Below, piece by piece: positions 1 through 7,534 of a stretch of 64,000 nucleotides of DNA (the stretch's first letter is position 1; every line of letters begins with the position of its first letter). A program made the position numbers and the translations under genes. The DNA lies in contig WTWZ01000002.1 of NCBI GenBank assembly GCA_009773765.1, positions 62,001 through 126,000 on the forward strand, given 5' to 3'. This DNA comes from Prolixibacteraceae bacterium (GTDB lineage Bacteria > Bacteroidota > Bacteroidia > Bacteroidales > Prolixibacteraceae). The notes under the pieces are model-generated. The model had not been told where the DNA came from. It saw only the letters and a list, made by a program, of their open reading frames with translations, and did not search any database.

Positions 1-1
1 T

Positions 2-487
2 AAATGGATTGCCTTTGTAGGTTTGCTCGATAACAGGCCTTACGAAATATTTACCGGTTTTTCTGACGACGAAGACGGGATTTTGCTGCCTCGTTCCATT
101 ACAAAAGGTTACATCATTAAAAGCCGCGAAGACGAGGAAACTTCAAGGTACGATTTCCAATACATCAATTCGCGGGGCTACAAAACCACCATCGAAGGGC
201 TTTCGCACAAATTTAACCCGGTGTACTGGAACTACGCAAAACTGATTTCGGGGACTTTACGCCACGGAATGCCAATTCATAAAGTGGTAGATTTGGTTAC
301 CAGCCTGCAATTGGACAACGAAACCATCAACTCGTGGAAAGCAGGTGTTGCACGCGCCCTGAAAAAATACATTCCTGACGGCACTTTAGCCGAAGATGCC
401 AAATGCGAAGAATGCGGATCGGACGAAGTGATTTATCAGGAAGGATGTCTCACTTGCATTTCGTGCGGATCGTCGAAATGTGGATAA
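2..487 (+). CDS. nrdJ: Adenosylcobalamin-dependent ribonucleoside-diphosphate reductase, C-terminal part (class II RNR)
   Basis: The reading frame is open from base 2 (reading KWIAFVGLLDNRPYEIF), so the tracked TTG start at 23 is internal and the gene begins upstream of the window. What remains is the last ~160 residues of a class II ribonucleotide reductase, which reduces ribonucleotides to deoxyribonucleotides using coenzyme B12. The tail has the Cys-rich zinc-ribbon-like end typical of this family (CEECGSDEV, then CLTCISCGSSKCG), which carries the reducing cysteines. A hairpin with a T tract follows 25 bases after the stop. Family assignment is good; the catalytic core is not visible. Confidence 0.85.
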   Translation, partial: KWIAFVGLLDNRPYEIFTGFSDDEDGILLPRSITKGYIIKSREDEETSRYDFQYINSRGYKTTIEGLSHKFNPVYWNYAKLISGTLRHGMPIHKVVDLVTSLQLDNETINSWKAGVARALKKYIPDGTLAEDAKCEECGSDEVIYQEGCLTCISCGSSKCG

Positions 488-511
488 AATACCAGCCATT
501 AAAAAATGTCA

Positions 512-543
512 AACCAGGATCGGAAACGGTCCTGGTTTTTTAT
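512..543 (+). terminator. Rho-independent terminator of the RNR gene
   Basis: AACCAGGA pairs with TCCTGGTT around a 10-base loop and is followed by a T run. It lies 25 bases downstream of the RNR stop on the same strand. Confidence 0.8.
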
Positions 544-545
544 TG

Positions 546-577
546 TACAAAAAAAGCGCTGCAAAATGCAACGCTTT
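546..577 (-). terminator. Rho-independent terminator of gcvH
   Basis: Read on the minus strand, AAAGCGTTGC-atttt-GCAGCGCTTT forms an imperfect hairpin followed by a T run. It sits 24 bases beyond the gcvH stop. Together with the preceding hairpin it separates two convergent genes. Confidence 0.75.
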
Positions 578-600
578 ACACGTATTTTTTAATCTGAAAA

Positions 601-981
601 TTATGCTTCAATCATTTTCCGGTAATCGTCGGCCGAAAGCAATTCGCCAAGTTCCAACGGATCGGCCAGGGTTATTTTAATCATCCATCCGGCATTGTAA
701 GGGTCTTTGTTTACAAGTTCGGGTTCGTCGGCAAGGGCAGGGTTTACCTCAACAACCTGGCCACCAACCGGCATAAACAAATCTGAAACGGTTTTTACAG
801 CTTCCACAGTGCCAAAAGTATCGCCTTTCCCAAGGTGTTCGCCTTCAGTTTCAATTTCCACAAAAACCACATCGCCTAACTCGCCCTGCGCAAAATCGGT
901 AACTCCGATTATGGCTGTATCGCCTTCCACGCGAACCCACTCGTGATCTTGCGTATATTTTAATTCTGCCGGAATTTTCAT
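601..981 (-). CDS. gcvH: Glycine cleavage system H protein
   Basis: This is the lipoyl carrier of the glycine cleavage complex, shuttling the aminomethyl group from P protein to T protein and electrons to L protein in the cytoplasm. At 126 aa it has the normal family length. The lipoyl-lysine site is in the segment GTVEAVKTVSDLF (lysine about residue 63), and the N-terminal YTQDHEWV motif is typical. No gcvP or gcvT lies in the window, as is usual for Bacteroidota where the genes are dispersed. A CAAAAATA (TATTTTTG on the coding strand) -7-like box lies 24 bases upstream of the start. Confidence 0.95.
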   Translation of the reverse strand: MKIPAELKYTQDHEWVRVEGDTAIIGVTDFAQGELGDVVFVEIETEGEHLGKGDTFGTVEAVKTVSDLFMPVGGQVVEVNPALADEPELVNKDPYNAGWMIKITLADPLELGELLSADDYRKMIEA

Positions 982-1004
982 AACTTTTGTTTTTTTAATT
1001 TTCT

Positions 1005-1012
1005 CAAAAATA
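1005..1012 (-). promoter_or_regulatory. Bacteroidota -7 box upstream of gcvH
   Basis: On the minus strand this reads TATTTTTG, a full match to the Bacteroidota -7 consensus TAnnTTTG, placed 24 bases upstream of the gcvH ATG. No clear -33 TTG is visible at the usual distance. Confidence 0.45.
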
Positions 1013-1136
1013 ATACTTTTAAGTGAAAGAAACAGTCATAAAAATCAGCCATTTTATAATTTATTGATATTATTTGTACCGTTTACAAAAAAAAAAATGA
1101 CTGTCGTTTCGTAATATTGCAATTAAATAAAATCCA

Positions 1137-1559
1137 ATGTTTTCTGAAAAAGCAGAACATATTAAAAGCCTGAACCTTATTGCCAAACGGCTGATTGGCG
1201 AATTTCGCGGTGAACGGATATTTGCATTTTACGGTAAAATGGGCGCCGGAAAAACCACATTCATCCAATCGGTTTGTAAAGCTCTGGGGTCAAAAGATAT
1301 AGTGACCAGCCCCACTTTTGCCCTGATAAACGAATATAAAACCGGCGACAGTCAATCTGTTTTTCACTTCGACTTTTACCGGATAAAAAATATGGAAGAG
1401 GCTTTTGACCTGGGTTACGAAGATTACCTGTACAGCGGAAGTTACTGCCTGATTGAGTGGCCGGAACTGATAGAACCACTTTTGCCCAAAAATATTGTAA
1501 AGGTAAAAATTGAAGTTGCTGAAAATGGTACGCGAAACATTTCGGCGCTGAAAGTTTAA
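1137..1559 (+). CDS. tsaE: tRNA threonylcarbamoyladenosine biosynthesis ATPase TsaE
   Basis: TsaE is the ATPase partner of TsaB/TsaD in making the t6A37 modification of ANN-decoding tRNAs. The 140 aa protein has the P-loop GKMGAGKTTF (about residues 36-45), the following VTSPTF motif and the conserved LIEWPE near the C-terminus; length and order match the family. tsaB is in the same window near 61 kb, but the two are not in one operon. The gene is followed 106 bases later by the alanine-dehydrogenase-like gene on the same strand. Confidence 0.95.
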   Translation: MFSEKAEHIKSLNLIAKRLIGEFRGERIFAFYGKMGAGKTTFIQSVCKALGSKDIVTSPTFALINEYKTGDSQSVFHFDFYRIKNMEEAFDLGYEDYLYSGSYCLIEWPELIEPLLPKNIVKVKIEVAENGTRNISALKV

Positions 1560-1665
1560 ATGTAAAAAATCAACCCATCTTGTTCATTTTGAAAATTCCA
1601 CTTTTGAATGTAACTTGTTCACCGTTTAAAACGATATAAAACCTAACTTAAACCGCTCAGGAAAA

Positions 1666-2886
1666 ATGACAATACAGGAAAAATCAAATGAAAACAGCCT
1701 GATTTCGAAGGCTATGCTTTTACCGCAGGAAGAGATGCTTGAAGTAAAAAAGCGGGGGCTGAAAATAAAAATCGGTATCCCTTCCGATTTTTCCAAGGTG
1801 GAATACCGTGTTCCGCTCACCCCGCAAGCCGTTGATTTGCTGGTTTCGTACGGCCACGAGATTCTGATTGAAACCAACGCGGGCAAATCGGCCAGCTATT
1901 CCGACAAGGCTTATCGCGATGTAGGGGCACAAATTACCGATACCAAAGAGGAAATCTTCCAGTGCGATATTGTTTTGCGGATTTCGCCTTTCAGCAACGA
2001 TGAAATCGACATGCTGCGAGGCAACCAGGTGATCGTCTCAACCATGCAGCCCCATGCGCATTGCCGTGAATCAATTCAGAAACTGATGCAGAAAAAGGTG
2101 ACTGCCATTGCCTACGAATACCTTGAAAACGAGCAAGGTTACATGCCTTTTGTACACCAGATGAGCCAGATTGCGGGTGTAACTTCCATAACCATTGCCA
2201 GCGAATACCTGAGCAAATCGCGAAATGGGAAAGGCGTGCTTTTTGGCGAAGTTACCGGCGTTACACCGGCCGAACTTGTGATTATCGGCACCAGCACCGC
2301 CGCCGAATATGCTGCACGTGCCGCGCTTGGACTGGGAATTTTTGTCAAGGTTTTTGATACTTCGGTTTACGAACTGAGTAAACTCGAAGAACGGCTTGGC
2401 CGTCGGGTTTTTACATCGGTTTTTTACCCGAAAGTGTTGAAAAAAGCACTTGTTTCGGCAGATGTTGTGATTGGCGCCATGTCGTTTAATGCCACATTAA
2501 AGTTTAAGGTTTCAGGGGAACTGATAAAACAGATGAAGGAAGGTTCGGTGATTATTGACCTGAACGTGAGCCAGGGCGGATGTTTCGAAACCTCGGAATG
2601 TACCGATTTTAACAACCCGGCATTTGTAAAACATGGCGTTGTGCATTATTGCGTACCCAATTTGCCGGCGCTTGTGGCACGCACTGCGTCCATTTCAATG
2701 AGCAACATTTTAATCCCCGTTCTGCTTTCCATCAGCGATGATGGCGGGGTGGACAACTACATTAAAACATCAAGGGGATTCAGGAAAGGGGTTTACATTT
2801 ACCATGGAATCCTCACCAACAGGGATATTGGAAACCTGTTTAACATCCCTTCAAAGGAAATCGACCTGCTGCTTGCAGCATTCTGA
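1666..2886 (+). CDS. Alanine dehydrogenase/PNT-family protein (divergent active site)
   Basis: The 406 aa protein has the N-terminal AlaDh/PNT domain (YRVPLTPQAV, with the substrate-binding Arg at about residue 48) and a C-terminal nucleotide-binding domain, the layout of alanine dehydrogenase, which interconverts alanine and pyruvate with NAD(H). It closely follows Bacteroidota Ald proteins over its length, including QGGCFETSE and HYCVPNLP. Several functional positions look changed: the Rossmann glycine loop is IIGTSTAAEYAA where GAGTVGE is usual, the usual D in the (S)IDQGG motif is S (NVSQGG), and the expected VLK is VLR. It may be a paralog with altered or lost activity. The family is clear; the activity is not. 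Confidence 0.75.
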   Translation: MTIQEKSNENSLISKAMLLPQEEMLEVKKRGLKIKIGIPSDFSKVEYRVPLTPQAVDLLVSYGHEILIETNAGKSASYSDKAYRDVGAQITDTKEEIFQCDIVLRISPFSNDEIDMLRGNQVIVSTMQPHAHCRESIQKLMQKKVTAIAYEYLENEQGYMPFVHQMSQIAGVTSITIASEYLSKSRNGKGVLFGEVTGVTPAELVIIGTSTAAEYAARAALGLGIFVKVFDTSVYELSKLEERLGRRVFTSVFYPKVLKKALVSADVVIGAMSFNATLKFKVSGELIKQMKEGSVIIDLNVSQGGCFETSECTDFNNPAFVKHGVVHYCVPNLPALVARTASISMSNILIPVLLSISDDGGVDNYIKTSRGFRKGVYIYHGILTNRDIGNLFNIPSKEIDLLLAAF

Positions 2887-2891
2887 ATGAG

Positions 2892-3845
2892 TTATTCTTC
2901 TATACCAGTTTCTTTAAACTTGTTTTTCAGAAAAAGCAAATCCGACACTAAAAACTTTTTTATTTTATCGAGGCTCATTGTAGTTGTATTGTTTCCATGT
3001 TCAGCCCCGCCCAAATCGTACTCATAATGAATGGAAACCGGTGCTTCGATATTGAACGATTTGTATAGTTCGAAGTAGGTATTAAAATCGACCATTCCTT
3101 CGCCGGGCGGAACATTTTTAATCTGCCATTTTCCATTTTCAGCTTTCACCCACACAAAATCCTTGACATTGGTGGTTTTTATCCAGGGCGCAAGCAGTTT
3201 CAAGCCCAGCGGCCATGAAACCCCGCCTTCCACCGTTGCATGACGAATATCGTACTGAACGCCTATAAATTCCGGATCGCGATCTTTCAACAGGTGGTAC
3301 AAATCCCAAACCGGCCCGCCAACACGGGTTCCCGAGTGGTTTTGGTAATCGCCGTGAATGCCATACTTTCGGTTTAGTTTTTCAAGTTTTTCAAATATTA
3401 TTTTATGTTCGTCGAGATTTTGGGGAATGGATTTTTTAGAATCAAAATCTAAATAGCCCATCCGGTAATAACCTATTCCCAAATCGGCCATTGTTTTCAG
3501 GATATTGTTCGAAACAGGATCATCAGGATTGCTGATTTCAGTCACAATCATATTTGAATCGACTCCTGCTTTTCTCAGGGCTTTTAACGCTTTTGGCAAA
3601 CCGGTGCTTACGTTTTCGGGAAGAACCTGTCCATTGGTACGAACCGTCAGGTCAGCGCCATCGAACCCTTGTTCGGCCAGAATTTCGGCAATTTCATCAA
3701 AACTTAAAAATTGCAGGCATTTGGTAAAAACATGGATGGGCCGTTTTTTTGCTGAACCCGAAATTACAGCCGCATTCAGGGTTCCGCTAGTTGCGGCCCA
3801 TGCTGCTGTAACCGCGGTTGATTTTATAAAGTTTCTTCTTTCCAT
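2892..3845 (-). CDS. Tat-exported sugar phosphate isomerase/epimerase-like TIM-barrel protein
   Basis: The 317 aa protein begins with a twin-arginine-like leader (ERRNFIKSTAVTAAWAATSG), so it is probably exported folded to the periplasm. The rest resembles the xylose-isomerase-like TIM barrel (AP endonuclease family 2) common in Bacteroidota sugar catabolism: EILAEQGFDGADLTV, a DYQNHSG motif and IGVQYDIRHA. The substrate cannot be read from sequence. A 98-bp repeat shared with the DUF2961 locus at 38.3 kb lies immediately upstream, and a truncated Tat leader of another gene follows that. The end is 6 bases from the stop of the convergent Ald-like gene. Confidence 0.75.
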   Translation of the reverse strand: MERRNFIKSTAVTAAWAATSGTLNAAVISGSAKKRPIHVFTKCLQFLSFDEIAEILAEQGFDGADLTVRTNGQVLPENVSTGLPKALKALRKAGVDSNMIVTEISNPDDPVSNNILKTMADLGIGYYRMGYLDFDSKKSIPQNLDEHKIIFEKLEKLNRKYGIHGDYQNHSGTRVGGPVWDLYHLLKDRDPEFIGVQYDIRHATVEGGVSWPLGLKLLAPWIKTTNVKDFVWVKAENGKWQIKNVPPGEGMVDFNTYFELYKSFNIEAPVSIHYEYDLGGAEHGNNTTTMSLDKIKKFLVSDLLFLKNKFKETGIEE

Positions 3846-3869
3846 TTTTTTTGCTGTTTCCCGTTTTCG

Positions 3870-3967
3870 ATGAAACGAGCATTACAAAATTTTATCACAC
3901 AGACGAATCATTATAAGCGAGTTACATCGAATACCTTTAAAAATTAACAATTATAATGAGATGAAAA
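3870..3967 (+). repeat. Dispersed ~98-bp repeat, copy A
   Basis: This segment, from ATGAAACGAGCAT to AATGAGATGAAA, matches the reverse strand of 38265-38362 with roughly 8 differences (about 91% by eye, including one gap). In copy B it runs into the start codon of the DUF2961 lipoprotein gene, so it looks like a promoter/5' leader ending in ATGAAA. In copy A the ATGAAA is followed by non-matching sequence that does not encode a lipoprotein. Confidence 0.85.
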
Positions 3968-3998
3968 ATAGCCCCGTCTCCTACATTTTGCCCTTTCT

Positions 3999-4073
3999 TC
4001 ACTCGCCAACAAAAACGCCTGCAACAGCAACAGCGCTTTTCGGTATAAATTCACGGCGGGTATCTTTTCCCAT
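3999..4073 (-). pseudogene. Truncated Tat leader of a lost exported protein
   Basis: On the minus strand an ATG opens 24 codons ending in TGA. The peptide starts MGKDTRREFIPKSAVAVAG, a classic Bacteroidota twin-arginine leader (as on exported Gfo/Idh oxidoreductases or isomerases), but no mature domain follows. It abuts repeat copy A. I read it as the 5' end of a deleted gene fused to foreign sequence. Confidence 0.6.
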
Positions 4074-4189
4074 TGGTTTAGATATTATTGAAAGCGGTTA
4101 AATTACTAAAATACCGGTGATTTATGAAAGTGGACAAAAAAAAGAAACGCCGGTTTTTGACATCTCTTTTTCAACTGAAATCAATCAAT

Positions 4190-6003
4190 TTAAAAACTGT
4201 AATTAACTCCGCCAAACACAGTTGTTCCGGGCATGGTGTAATACCGGTTCACCTCGTAGGTTTGATTTAGCAAATTTTCGGCGCTGACATATAAACTTAA
4301 ATTTTTCAAAAGGTTATATGAAGCTTTGGCATTCAGTAAAGTGTAACTCTCCGAATTAACTTTGGGGGTTGGGTCGTTATCGAGATTTGAAATTTGCTGA
4401 ATGTTTGCTGTCAGTAAAAGTTTATTCAACCGGTAATTTGCATTGAGAAAAATGTGGTGTGCGGGTGTGGCATAAACCGGATTTTCCATGTGAATGTAAC
4501 TGTATGTGGCATTCAATGTCAGGTTTTTTGTTGCTTCGGCATTAATTGCAACTTCAATTCCCCTGTTATTTACCTTGCCCGAATTTTGCAAACCCTGGTT
4601 GGGAACAGTAACTATCAGATTATCGCCATTAAGCGAATAAACTGTAAGTTCAGCGCTCATTTTATTGTTGAAAAAAAGCTTTGAAATTCCGGTTTCGTAG
4701 CTGATAATAGTTTCGGGATTAAGATTTGGGTTTGGCCCCCACAGAAATAATTCGCGCATTGTTGGGCTTCTGAAACCTTTCGAAACGTTGGCTTTCCAGG
4801 TTGTAACTTCTCCAAATTTCCATGCAAAACCAGCCGATGGAATCCACTGGTCACCATAAACGCTGTTGTTCTGATAACGCAACCCGGCATTCAGCGTGAG
4901 TTTTTCTGCGAAAGTTTGCTGTATAAAAAAGTACGAGCCAAACTCTGTAATTGAAGTGTCGGCAAATACAATTCCTTTACCGCCCATAGCTTTCAGGTTT
5001 TCGGCCATTCCGCCATATTGGCTGTAATCTATTCCGGCAGTCAGCGAATTTCCTTCGAAAAGATGAAGTGATTCGTAAAAATTAAGGCCAAAATTGTTAT
5101 CGACAGAATGAAACCCGTCGGTGATATCATGTTCGCCAAAATTGTAAAAAAACTTAAATGCCCCCGAAGCCTTTTCAAATTCGTTTTGCAGGGTGAAAGC
5201 GCCATAACCACGCATGATATCAATGCGCTCGCCTGGTTTTGCATTGGTAATGTCAGGGCCAGGGTCGGCAGCATTAAAAGCGGCCAGACTAAAATCGGTA
5301 GTGGCGTAAAAATGGTCGCTGAAATTGTAGCCCAATTTGATATAACCGTTGGTAATTTTGAAATCGGAATGAGGCCGGTGCCCATCGGTTTGGTCGTGGT
5401 TACCGGAAATAAAAGCGCTGAATTTGTCTTTTTTGTAACCCACCGAACCCATGTATTTCTGGGTGTTGTAAGAACCGTATGAAAAACGTGCATTCCCGTG
5501 AACGCCATCCACTGTCTGCTTTTTGGTGATAATATTGATAACGCCGCCGGACCGCGGATAACTTCCACCCGCTCGGCATCCGAGGCCACATACGAATCGG
5601 GCAGCGGGTGCCCCATAATACCCATAAACTGCGGATGCCCGTCGATGAGCATTAATACACCGGTTGTCGGGTTTCCTCCTACTCCACGGATGGAAATCTG
5701 GCCGGCAGAACCGGCGGCCACCCCAAAGCCCGTAACACCCCGCTCGGTAACAAAAAGCCCTGGTACACGCCCGTTTAAAACCGGCAGCAGCGCTGACTCG
5801 TCTGATTCTTCTATGGTTGTCCTGTTCACAACCGAAACCGACATGGGAACGTTGTTCCTGCTCACTTTTGTGGGTGTTCCTGTAACCACAACCTCTTCAA
5901 TCCTGATAGTATCGGACAGATTGAAACTGAGCTGGGCATTGGTGTTCAAAAAAAACAGGACGCCCAGAATAGATGATGTTAAAAAACCGGTGTTTATTTT
6001 CAT
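4190..6003 (-). pseudogene. TonB-dependent receptor broken by a small internal deletion
   Basis: Two overlapping frames encode one outer-membrane receptor. The first (start at 6003) has a signal peptide, a TonB-box-like IEEVVVTGTPTKVS and the plug domain through RVEVIRGPA. The second (ending at 4190) resumes with GGVINIITKKQTVDGVHG and continues through the beta barrel to a C-terminal phenylalanine (GGVNYSF). The expected conserved stretch between them (typically SVLYGSNAM) is missing, and the join near 5541-5552 shifts frame, consistent with a deletion of about 30 bases. There is no N-terminal carboxypeptidase-like domain, so it is more like BtuB/siderophore receptors than SusC. It lies downstream of a NikR-family regulator and shares an operator-like element with it. 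Confidence 0.85.
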
Positions 6004-6042
6004 ACTAATAAATTTATATGCTCGTTTTATTTTACTATTTAT

Positions 6043-6070
6043 GTGTTACTAATTACATATTTCGTGTTAC
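6043..6070 (-). promoter_or_regulatory. Candidate regulator box upstream of the TonB receptor
   Basis: A 28-base element (plus strand GTGTTACTAATT...TTCGT.TTAC) matches 22 of 28 positions with the one at 6491-6518 upstream of the NikR-like gene. Here it is bounded by two GTGTTAC copies 21 bases apart, about two helical turns. Being present at both promoters, it is a good candidate operator for the NikR-like protein. Confidence 0.55.
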
Positions 6071-6087
6071 CCTAAATTCAAAAAAAA

Positions 6088-6489
6088 TTACTGCGCCTTA
6101 CTCATTACCAGTTTCCCGTGTTCAATTCCTTTAATACTGATGAGTTTTTCCGAAATTTCGGTCAACCGTTTCGAAGGGCCTTTTACAGCAATAATTTCCA
6201 TGTAATTAACCTCATTCAGATAAAACCCCTGAACAGATAAAATCACATCGCTGTATTCAAACTGAATTTCTGACGATTTTTTAAGGATTTCGCGTTTTTG
6301 ATTATTAAAAACAAGCACAACTGCACCTGCCACAATATTGTCGCATTTCCATTTTTCTTCGGTCAGGTATTTTTCGATTAAATGACGAATGGCCTGCGAA
6401 CGGTTGGCAAACTGATTGTCGGCCACAAATTCGTCGAGGTCTTTCAGCAAATCTTCGTCTAACGAAACTCCAAACCTGGAAACAGACAT
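6088..6489 (-). CDS. NikR-family ribbon-helix-helix regulator lacking the nickel ligands
   Basis: The 133 aa protein has the NikR architecture: an N-terminal ribbon-helix-helix DNA-binding domain (SRFGVSLDEDLLKDLDEF, then NRSQAIRHLIEKYL) and a C-terminal ACT-like NikR domain ending IKGIEHGKLV. In a gapless alignment to E. coli NikR the four high-affinity nickel ligands are replaced: H76 by F, H87 by G, H89 by Y and C95 by Y (segment IQFEYSDVILSVQGFYLNEV). It therefore probably does not sense nickel in the known way. It sits directly upstream of the TonB receptor, with matching 28-base elements at both promoters, so autoregulation and control of the receptor are likely. Confidence 0.85.
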   Translation of the reverse strand: MSVSRFGVSLDEDLLKDLDEFVADNQFANRSQAIRHLIEKYLTEEKWKCDNIVAGAVVLVFNNQKREILKKSSEIQFEYSDVILSVQGFYLNEVNYMEIIAVKGPSKRLTEISEKLISIKGIEHGKLVMSKAQ

Positions 6490-6490
6490 T

Positions 6491-6518
6491 GTGTTACTAA
6501 TTTTAAAATTCGTAGCAC
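6491..6518 (-). promoter_or_regulatory. Candidate autoregulatory operator of the NikR-like gene
   Basis: The 28-base element starts one base from the start codon and ends at the -7 box. It has an imperfect dyad, GTGTTAC-N14-GTAGCAC, and matches the receptor-promoter element at 22 of 28 positions. Binding here would block transcription start, which suggests repression. Confidence 0.55.
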
Positions 6519-6544
6519 GAAAATAGGAAAAAAGTTTGAAACAA
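6518..6544 (-). promoter_or_regulatory. Promoter of the NikR-like gene
   Basis: On the minus strand TTG-N16-TATTTTCG resembles the Bacteroidota -33/-7 pair (TTG and TAnnTTTG, one mismatch). It directly precedes the operator-like dyad. Confidence 0.45.
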
Positions 6545-6970
6545 TCAGGGCTCCCAAATCAGTTTCTTTCCAAAACCCAACCGGTTGTCGGTCATTTTTA
6601 TGTAACTGACCCGGATAATCCACAACGAAGTATCCATCAAAGCTGCAAACGGAAACTTTTTCAGGTAGGCAAATTTGGCTTTAGGGGCCAGTTCACCTGC
6701 AGGAATTTCCATAATTCCGCGAAACTGAATTCCCTGTATTTTCCCAACCACACTGGTTTCCAAAACAACGCTTCCGGCAACATTCTGATTTTGAATCGCG
6801 TCCTGCGCATGTTTGGTAGCGTTATCAGTGGTAAATACAAAGCAGTTTTCGTCTTCGAGCCAAACATAAAAACAGTTGGCGCACCACGGATTGTTTTCAA
6901 CACAGGTTGCAAGAGTAAAAACATGATGTTTTTTGATAAATTCAATAATTCGCTTTTCCGGGAAATTCAT
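6545..6970 (-). CDS. YhbP/UPF0306-family pyridoxamine-phosphate-oxidase-like protein
   Basis: The 141 aa protein closely follows E. coli YhbP: PWCANCFYVWLEDENCFVFTT, HAQDAIQNQNVAGSV, IQGIQFRGIMEI and the C-terminal DNRLGFGKKLIW. The fold is the split-barrel FMN-binding family of PNPOx. The substrate is unknown and the protein is likely cytoplasmic. It stands alone between divergent genes. Confidence 0.85.
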   Translation of the reverse strand: MNFPEKRIIEFIKKHHVFTLATCVENNPWCANCFYVWLEDENCFVFTTDNATKHAQDAIQNQNVAGSVVLETSVVGKIQGIQFRGIMEIPAGELAPKAKFAYLKKFPFAALMDTSLWIIRVSYIKMTDNRLGFGKKLIWEP

Positions 6971-7063
6971 TTGAAAAAATTTAGGTGTCTAAAATAGAAG
7001 GAACTTTTATTTCAGACAAATAGTAATTAGTTTTGAGTACTGAGAATAATAATACTTTTAAAT

Positions 7064-7480
7064 ATGGCAACAATTAAAACGATTTATCTGGGCGATTTGC
7101 GAACCGAAAACGAACATCTGCAATCGGGCAACAAAGTGTTAACCGATGCACCCACCGACAACCGCGGTAAAGGCGAGTATTTTTCGCCTACCGATCTACT
7201 GGCAACGGCGCTGGGTAGTTGCATTATGACGATTATGGGAATAAAAGCCCGCGATAATGGAATTGATCTTACCGGCACTGAAGTGGAGATAACCAAAATC
7301 ATGGCATCCGATCCACGACGGGTTGCAGAGGTTGTAGTGGAATTTAATTTTCCGAAAAAGAATTATTCTGAAGAAGAAAAACAATTGGTTGAAAGTGTGG
7401 CCGGAATCAGCCCGGTGCCACTGAGTTTGCACCCCGATTTGAAGCAGACCATTATTTTTAATTGGCAGGCTTTAGTTTAA
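7064..7480 (+). CDS. OsmC-family protein with only one of the two usual cysteines
   Basis: The 138 aa protein has the OsmC/Ohr layout: GKGEYFSPTDLLATALGSCIMT with the first conserved Cys, a central beta region, and the C-terminal SPVPLSLHPDL. Family members that reduce organic hydroperoxides use a second Cys in the motif CPVxxSLHP; here that position is Ser (ISPVPLSLHP). Members lacking one Cys may have another role. It is cytoplasmic and monocistronic by appearance. Confidence 0.85.
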   Translation: MATIKTIYLGDLRTENEHLQSGNKVLTDAPTDNRGKGEYFSPTDLLATALGSCIMTIMGIKARDNGIDLTGTEVEITKIMASDPRRVAEVVVEFNFPKKNYSEEEKQLVESVAGISPVPLSLHPDLKQTIIFNWQALV

Positions 7481-7517
7481 AGTTTAAGGTTTAAAGTTTA
7501 AGGTTCAAAGTTTAAAG
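7474..7517 (+). repeat. Short degenerate A/T-rich tandem repeat
   Basis: AGTTTAAAG/AGTTTAAGG-type units repeat with a period of about 7 bases, starting inside the last codons of the OsmC gene. Such repeats are common between Bacteroidota genes. Confidence 0.6.
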
Positions 7518-7534
7518 TGTGTTAAGAAAATTTA

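Noticed and set aside
23-487. TTG at 23 as start of a complete 154 aa gene
   Set aside because: The frame is open to the window edge and the product is only the tail of a class II RNR.
5041-5535. C-terminal part of the 320 aa ORF (after the TonB plug)
   Set aside because: After the deletion junction this frame reads out-of-frame sequence; the true barrel is in the other frame.
6536-6997. 153 aa plus-strand ORF opposite the YhbP-like gene
   Set aside because: The minus-strand product matches a known family over its full length; this ORF is its shadow.
7474-7517. CRISPR-like repeat
   Set aside because: Units of about 7 bases without spacers; an ordinary A/T-rich tandem repeat.
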